From assembly GCF_037200945.1 (NCBI RefSeq), contig NZ_JBBCGP010000001.1:1-64000 (forward strand): a stretch of 64,000 bases of DNA, written 5' to 3'. The stretch comes from Methylovirgula sp. (GTDB lineage Bacteria; Pseudomonadota; Alphaproteobacteria; Rhizobiales; Beijerinckiaceae). Position 1 is the first letter of the stretch. Each line of letters opens with the position of its first letter. The notes below the pieces were generated by a model, which did not search any database, had not been told where the DNA came from, and saw nothing but the letters and a program-made list of their open reading frames with translations. Positions 59,271 to 64,000 of this stretch are shown here, piece after piece. The position numbers and the translations under genes were made by a program.

Positions 59271-60318
59271 GAGCGTCGGGCATTCAGATTGAATCGAGGG
59301 ATTCCCTTTGAGGGAGGCTCGTGATTCACTTCCGTTCGGAGGTGATTTGCGATGCCGAAGGCCTATTCGCTCGATTTGCGTGAACGCGTTGTTCGGTTTG
59401 TCGAAGTGGGTCAGTCACGGCATGCGGCGGCGGCTCACTTCGAAGTCTCTGTCTCCTTTGTGGTGAAGCTGATGACGGCCTACGCCAGGAGCGGCAGCTT
59501 GCAGCCCAAGCCCAGCGGAGGGCGGCGCCATGCCAAGCTCGAACCGCATCGCGCCTTTCTGCTGGCCCGGGTCGCCGAGAAGGACGATATCTCGATGCCG
59601 GAACTGACGGGCGAACTCGCCGCGGCGACGGGGACGCGGGTCGATCCATCTTCGATCTCGCGCTGGTTCATTCGCAACGGCTACAGCGTCAAAAAAACCC
59701 TGCTGGCCAGCGAGCAAGATCGTCCTGACGTCAAACAGGCGCGCGACGAATGGATGAACACGCGCCAACCTCGGATGCGGCTTGAGCCGCAGCGTCTCGT
59801 CTTCATCGACGAGACCGGCACCACCACGAAGATGACGCGCCCACGCGGCCGTTGCCTCAAAGGACGCCGGCTGCGATCCAAGGCGCCGTTCGGCCATTGG
59901 AAAACCCAGACCTTCGTCGCCGGCCTGCGCTGTTATGGCCTCACCGCGCCCTTCGTCATCGACGCCCCGATGAACCGACGCATCTTCGAGACCTATGTCG
60001 AGAAAGAACTCGCGCCGACCCTCGAAAAGGGCGATGTCGTCATCTTGGATAATCTGTCGGCCCACAAAAGCGCAGCCGCCGAGAGAGCCATCCGTGCCCG
60101 CGGTGCCTGGATCCTCTTCCTGCCGCCCTACAGCCCCGATCTCAATCCGATCGAGATGGCCTTCGCCAAACTCAAAGCCCACCTACGCGCTCGCGCCATC
60201 AGGACCATCGACGGTCTTTGGCGGGCTATCGGCCAAATCTGCGACCTCTTCCAGCCCGAGGAATGCAGAAACTACTTCAATGCTGCCGGATATGGACCAA
60301 CTTGAATGCACGAAGCTC
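59271..60318 (+). mobile_element. IS630-family element (complete, 1048 bp) with TA target duplication
   Basis: Inverted repeats start GAGCGTCGGGCATTCAG at 59271 and GAGCTTCGTGCATTCAA on the other strand at 60318. TA dinucleotides flank both ends (59269-59270, 60319-60320), as expected for IS630/Tc1-type insertions. The single transposase gene is intact, so it may be active. It lies just after the porin terminator. Confidence 0.93.
59352..60305 (+). CDS. IS630 family transposase
   Basis: 317 aa. A helix-turn-helix domain (YSLDLRERVVRFVEVGQSRH, AAAHFEVSVSFVVKLM), a linker and a DDE domain with D in VFIDETGTTTKM, D in VVILDNLSAHKS and E in PYSPDLNPIEMAFAKLK. One uninterrupted frame, unlike many IS630 elements that need a frameshift. 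Full length and likely active. Confidence 0.96.
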   Translation: MPKAYSLDLRERVVRFVEVGQSRHAAAAHFEVSVSFVVKLMTAYARSGSLQPKPSGGRRHAKLEPHRAFLLARVAEKDDISMPELTGELAAATGTRVDPSSISRWFIRNGYSVKKTLLASEQDRPDVKQARDEWMNTRQPRMRLEPQRLVFIDETGTTTKMTRPRGRCLKGRRLRSKAPFGHWKTQTFVAGLRCYGLTAPFVIDAPMNRRIFETYVEKELAPTLEKGDVVILDNLSAHKSAAAERAIRARGAWILFLPPYSPDLNPIEMAFAKLKAHLRARAIRTIDGLWRAIGQICDLFQPEECRNYFNAAGYGPT

Positions 60319-60320
60319 TA

Positions 60321-60599
60321 GCGCGCTTGTAAGATTGGCCAGGCTGAGGTCAACCGATCTATCGGCTTCCCATCCGCGTAGTTACAAGCGGGCAACATCC
60401 TGACGTCTCGCCGCCCGGCAGCACGGGACCAGCCCCGCGCGGCTCTGCGCCGAATTTCCGAAAGTGTTAGCCGCGGCTAATCAATTGAAGAGGGAGTAGC
60501 ACCCTCGGTTCGAGCGCCCCACATACGTGAGGGGCTGGAATCTTGCGCCGCTATCCTTCACCGCCCTGCTTACGAAACTCGGGGGCCCGATGCCGGCTT
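60321..60599. other. Intergenic region between the IS630 element and rmuC
   Basis: 279 bases without a recognised gene. A short hairpin, GCCCC-ACATACGT-GAGGGGC-like, is at about 60516-60536. Nothing further could be supported. Confidence 0.35.
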
Positions 60600-61775
60600 T
60601 CACTCCGCCGCTTTGCCGAGACCGCCCAGCGCGAACTCCGCTTGCGGCTTTGCTGACGGGCTTTGCTCAAAGTCGAGCATATCAATGCGCTCGCCGCTCT
60701 TGGCGATCTTATCGGCAGAAATGACGATGCCAGCGATATCCTCTTGCGCCTGGCCAAAATGCGCGCTGAGCTTGCCGACCCTTTGGCGCAGCCGCACGAC
60801 ATCCTCGACCAGCCGCCGTACTTCGACCTGGATGATATGCGCCTGTTCGCGCACGCGCGCATCGCGAACCAGCGCCTGCATCACCTGCACGGCCATCACA
60901 AGCAGCGACGGTGAGACGATCACGATGCGGTTGGTATGCGCCTTCTGCACGACGTCCTCGAAATGTTCGGCGAGGTCTGCGTAGAGCGATTCCGAAGGCA
61001 CGAAGAGAATGGCGATGTCCTGTGTTTCGCCGGCGACGAAATAACGTTCCTTGATATCGGCGATATGCCGGCCGACATCGGCTCGAACCCGCGCGGCCGC
61101 AATCTTTCGCGCCTCGCCATCCTGCGCGTCTTTCAAAGCGACAAAAGCTTCGAGCGGAAATTTGGCGTCGACCACCATCACGCGATCATCGCCCGGCAAA
61201 CGAATCACACAGTCCGGGCGGCAACGGTTCGACAACGTGTACTGAAATTCATAGGCGTTTCCCGGTAACGCATCGCGGACGATCGCCTCCATCCGTCCCT
61301 GGCCGAACGCACCGCGCGCCTGCTTGTTTGCAAGAATATCCTTCAGGCCGATCACTTCTTCGGTGAGGCCAGTGAGTCGCGCCTGTGCCGCGTCGATCAC
61401 CGCCAGGCGCTCGTTGAGCTTGCCGAGGCTCTCGCTCGAATTGCGCGATTGATCTTCAAGACTGCGGCCGACGCGCGAGCCGACCGATTCGAGTTGCTCG
61501 GCAACAAAGCGCGCAAGGTCCGCCTGCCGCGAACCGAGAATCTCGCCCATGCTGCGCACGCGCCCCGTCACTTCCGCGTGAGCGCGCGCAAGGTCGGCGA
61601 GCTTTTCCTGCAAATCCGCCTGTCGCGCCACCGCCTCGGCCGCGTCGCGGCGGCGTCCGCTTGCGCCAAGACTCAGCGTCAAGACAAGCAGAACAAACGC
61701 CAATCCGGAGAGGCTCATCGCCAATATCGCGACGGAAACCGGCGTTCCAAATGCAACAAAGAGAATCTGACTCAT
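60600..61775 (-). CDS. rmuC: DNA recombination protein RmuC
   Basis: 391 aa from ATG 61775; a longer frame to 61895 has an unlikely Cys/Arg-rich start. An N-terminal membrane helix (ILAMSLSGLAFVLLVLTL) is followed by a coiled coil (LQEKLADLARAHAEVTGRV) and the nuclease-like RmuC domain with GRMEAIVRDALPGNAYEFQY, then RVMVVDAKFPLEAFVALKDA and RLVEDVVRLRQRVGKLSAHF. Suppresses inversion at short repeats. Often beside def in rhizobia; here a chemoreceptor gene separates them. Confidence 0.93.
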   Translation of the reverse strand: MSQILFVAFGTPVSVAILAMSLSGLAFVLLVLTLSLGASGRRRDAAEAVARQADLQEKLADLARAHAEVTGRVRSMGEILGSRQADLARFVAEQLESVGSRVGRSLEDQSRNSSESLGKLNERLAVIDAAQARLTGLTEEVIGLKDILANKQARGAFGQGRMEAIVRDALPGNAYEFQYTLSNRCRPDCVIRLPGDDRVMVVDAKFPLEAFVALKDAQDGEARKIAAARVRADVGRHIADIKERYFVAGETQDIAILFVPSESLYADLAEHFEDVVQKAHTNRIVIVSPSLLVMAVQVMQALVRDARVREQAHIIQVEVRRLVEDVVRLRQRVGKLSAHFGQAQEDIAGIVISADKIAKSGERIDMLDFEQSPSAKPQAEFALGGLGKAAE

Positions 61776-61956
61776 ATGCCTTCCTACCAGATCACGGAAT
61801 GCGTGTGAACGAAGGCGGAACAGATTTTCGAGGACAAGCGGTGCTTGATTGCGGCATCCACATCGCAAGATGCGGTTTCGGCAGGGTTTTCGCACTGCGT
61901 TACGGCTCGCTTAATAAAATCCTCCTAGGATTAGCGCGCTCCAGATGGAAGTGCAG

Positions 61957-63306
61957 ATGTCTTTGAAAGCTTCGCTCGCCGACCTCCGGCGATTTTACGG
62001 GATCGACGCGGAATGCGCCGCGATCCTCCGGCGCAATCGCGATTTTCTGTCGAGGGAATTCACCGCGGCGCTCGACCTGTTCTATCGAACCGCGCCGGCA
62101 ATTCTGGGGATATCGTCGTATATTAACGATCCCGCCAGCGTCGCATTCGCACGCGAAAAATATCTGCGTCATTGGGAAATTATGATGCAGGCGCGATTCG
62201 CAGACGATTACGCGGATTCGGTCGCAAACATTTATCGCCTGCGCAACGATTTCGGAATCAATCTTCAGCTCTCAATGGGGGGCCGCAGCTTCATTCTGGC
62301 GCGCGTTCTCGAAGCCATTGCTTTGCGTTTGCCCCGCAAGCCCTGGGACTTCTCCTTGCGTCAACGCCGGGCGAAGCTCCAACTCGCCTATTTGCGCATC
62401 ACCATGCTCGATCTGCTCATCACGATGGACGGTTATCTCGAAGCCGGCCAGGACGAGCGAACCCGCACGCTCAGCCATCTCGCCAAATCCTTCGAACATG
62501 CGGTCGGTGATATTGTTGCCGGTGTCACAGCCGCCGCCGGAGATTTGCGCAGCACTTCGGACGTACTGACCTTGTCCGCCGAGGAAACGACGAAGCAATC
62601 GATGGCCGTGGCCATCGCCTCCCGCGAGTCGGAAGCGCATGTCCAGGCCGTCGCTTATGCGACCAACCATCTTTCGCATGCGATCGGTGAAGTCAGCGCC
62701 CGGGTCCATGAATCCAATCAGGTTGCGCGGAACGCAGCCGACAAGGCTGATGAGACGCAGGATGCGGTGAATAGTCTTTCCGAAGCCGCCGAGCGCATCG
62801 GCGGCAGCGTCGTGCTGATCAGCAATATCGCGGCGCAGACCAACATGCTGGCGCTCAACGCGACGATTGAAGCCGCGCGCGCGGGCGAAGCGGGACGTGG
62901 CTTTGCCATTGTCGCGCAGGAAGTCAAAAATCTTGCGCTCGCGACCTCGCGGGCGACCTCGGAAATCGACGCGCAAGTCGCGGGCATCCAGGCCGCGACC
63001 CAACATGTCGCCTCGTTCATCGCCAGCATCGCGAAGACGACACAGCAGGTGAGTTCCATCGCGATCGCCGCCGAGACCGCGGTGGCGGAGCAGGAAGCCG
63101 CGACACGCGAGATCGCGCGGCGCGCCGAACAGGCCTCACTCGGCACCCACGAGACAACCGCGAATATCATCGGCGTGACCGACGCCGCGGGCAATGCCAA
63201 CGCCGCAGCCAAGCAAGTGCTGGATCTTGCCACGCGCCTCACGCACCAGTCGGACCTTCTGGCCAAACAGGTGCGTGACTTTTTGACGATGGTGCAGGCC
63301 GCCTAG
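61957..63306 (+). CDS. Globin-coupled methyl-accepting chemotaxis protein (HemAT-like)
   Basis: 449 aa from ATG 61957 (MSLKASLADLRRF); ATG 61945 is an alternative. The N-terminal ~150 residues form a protoglobin/globin-sensor domain with proximal His H72 in LRHWEIMMQ. The MCP signalling domain with the hairpin tip ISNIAAQTNMLALNATIEAA then ARAGEAGRGFAIV is typical. There is no transmembrane helix, so it is a cytoplasmic oxygen or gas sensor for a chemotaxis-type or other CheA pathway. No che genes are in the window. Confidence 0.92.
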   Translation: MSLKASLADLRRFYGIDAECAAILRRNRDFLSREFTAALDLFYRTAPAILGISSYINDPASVAFAREKYLRHWEIMMQARFADDYADSVANIYRLRNDFGINLQLSMGGRSFILARVLEAIALRLPRKPWDFSLRQRRAKLQLAYLRITMLDLLITMDGYLEAGQDERTRTLSHLAKSFEHAVGDIVAGVTAAAGDLRSTSDVLTLSAEETTKQSMAVAIASRESEAHVQAVAYATNHLSHAIGEVSARVHESNQVARNAADKADETQDAVNSLSEAAERIGGSVVLISNIAAQTNMLALNATIEAARAGEAGRGFAIVAQEVKNLALATSRATSEIDAQVAGIQAATQHVASFIASIAKTTQQVSSIAIAAETAVAEQEAATREIARRAEQASLGTHETTANIIGVTDAAGNANAAAKQVLDLATRLTHQSDLLAKQVRDFLTMVQAA

Positions 63307-63451
63307 AGTTTCTTACCTTGACGAGTTTTCTTCACGCGAACCCACCCCCACTTCGCTCGAAAACGCTTTGAACGGCCTGAAATTGACCCGGCGCGGCGTG
63401 ACGCCTATGTCTTGAGGCCAAGTTCGTTCAATCCGCTCAATTTTCTCCGCC

Positions 63452-64000
63452 ATGGCCCTAAGACCGATACTCATTCTGCCAGATAAAAGGCTTCGTCAGA
63501 AAGCCCAGCCCGTCGCCGCTGTCGATGACGAAATCCGCGTGCTCATGGACGACATGCTGGAGACGATGTACGCGGCGCCAGGCATCGGCCTCGCCGCGAC
63601 CCAGATTGGCGAGATGAAGCGCGTCCTCGTTCTCGACGTCGCCAAACGGCAGGAGGAAGAGGCGAGCGCCCACCCCATGGCTTTCGCAAATCCAGAAGTG
63701 CTTTGGACGTCCGACGAGTTCTCCACGTATAATGAGGGCTGTCTGTCGATCCCGGAGATTTACGAGGAAGTCGAGCGCCCGGCGCGGATCCGGGTCGGCT
63801 ACCTCGACCGTGATAACAAGCGGCAGGAAATCGAGGCGGACGGCATTCTTGCGACGTGCCTGCAGCACGAGATCGACCATCTGAACGGGGTGCTCTTCAT
63901 CGATCACATCTCGCGGCTGAAGCGGGAGATGATCTCGAAGAAATTCATCAAGGCGGCCAAGCGCGAAGCCGAGGATGCATCGGGCGAGCCGGAAGCCGAG
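63452..64000 (+). CDS. def: Peptide deformylase (3' end beyond window)
   Basis: 183 codons to the window edge with no stop yet. Metalloenzyme that removes the N-formyl group from new proteins. Motif 1 GIGLAATQIG, motif 2 EGCLSIPE (C97) and motif 3 QHEIDHLNG (H139, E140, H143), the iron/zinc site, are all present. Start ATG 63452 (MALRPILILPDKRLRQK) is the only one matching the family. The C-terminal tail is truncated by the window; fmt is expected next in this group. Confidence 0.95.
   Translation, partial: MALRPILILPDKRLRQKAQPVAAVDDEIRVLMDDMLETMYAAPGIGLAATQIGEMKRVLVLDVAKRQEEEASAHPMAFANPEVLWTSDEFSTYNEGCLSIPEIYEEVERPARIRVGYLDRDNKRQEIEADGILATCLQHEIDHLNGVLFIDHISRLKREMISKKFIKAAKREAEDASGEPEAE

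Noticed and set aside
60516..60540. Single CRISPR-repeat-like hairpin near GCGCCCCACATACGTGAGGG
   Set aside because: Only one copy, no spacer-repeat spacing and no cas genes in the window.

Overview
The window looks like chromosome of a GC-rich alphaproteobacterium of the order Hyphomicrobiales (Rhizobiales), perhaps near Beijerinckiaceae. The basis is the gene content (FzlA-like protein next to queG, a complete cpa/tad pilus locus, an HWE-type sensor kinase, the ligase-associated repair pair, PtsN, PHA-system protein) and rhizobial-type intergenic palindromes. The genus is not determined. No tRNA, rRNA or CRISPR array was found.

Region 1 (1-3389): a fused ATP-grasp/alpha-E protein and a transglutaminase, translationally coupled. 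Region 2 (3390-11859) is the accessory island. It starts with a visibly AT-richer two-gene operon, an AAA-15-like ABC-type ATPase followed by a DUF4276 TOPRIM-like protein, a candidate anti-phage (PARIS/OLD/AbiL-like) module. Just downstream is a nested transposon: an IS2-group IS3 element (5459-11854, 5-bp target duplication ATCTC) whose orfB carries two different IS66 elements (5618-8188 and 8297-10798), each with a perfect 8-bp target duplication. Removing both insertions restores an uninterrupted 277-codon orfB.

Region 3 (11961-18176): PilZ protein, patatin-like lipase, AI-2E transporter, then an overlapping FzlA-like GST / queG / SDR run and a YfcG-like GST. Region 4 (18282-21121): copper module (DUF2946-like protein, unknown outer-membrane protein, CopC, CopD). 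Region 5 (21207-25473): PHA-system protein, a secreted His/Gly-rich repeat protein, a small hypothetical, and the exonuclease/ATP-dependent ligase half of the ligase-associated repair cluster. Region 6 (25474-31930): a 940-bp leader, dnaA, ruvC-ruvA (no ruvB), a MoeB-like adenylyltransferase, and a soluble HWE kinase with a degenerate receiver. Region 7 (31927-39138): divergent copA/copZ, tam, scoAB, a retropepsin-like protease and a phosphomannomutase/phosphoglucomutase.

Region 8 (39154-49985): type IVc (Flp/Tad) pilus locus: a secretin-N-domain protein, a 54-aa Flp pilin with a strong terminator, cpaA-B-C-D-E-F, tadB/tadC (cpaG/H) and a convergent tadD-like TPR gene. No TadE/F/G minor pilins are in the window. 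Region 9 (50126-57471): M17 aminopeptidase with NlpC/P60 hydrolase, cdd, a small membrane protein, a ModE-like regulator facing a ModC C-terminal remnant, a TauE/SafE transporter, typA and ptsN. Region 10 (57882-64000): a BBP2-type porin with terminator, an intact IS630 element with TA duplication, rmuC, a cytoplasmic globin-coupled chemoreceptor, and the start of def, which runs off the window end.

Start codons were moved from the longest open frame where a ribosome-binding site, signal peptide, family start or ATGA-type overlap favoured it; such choices are stated.
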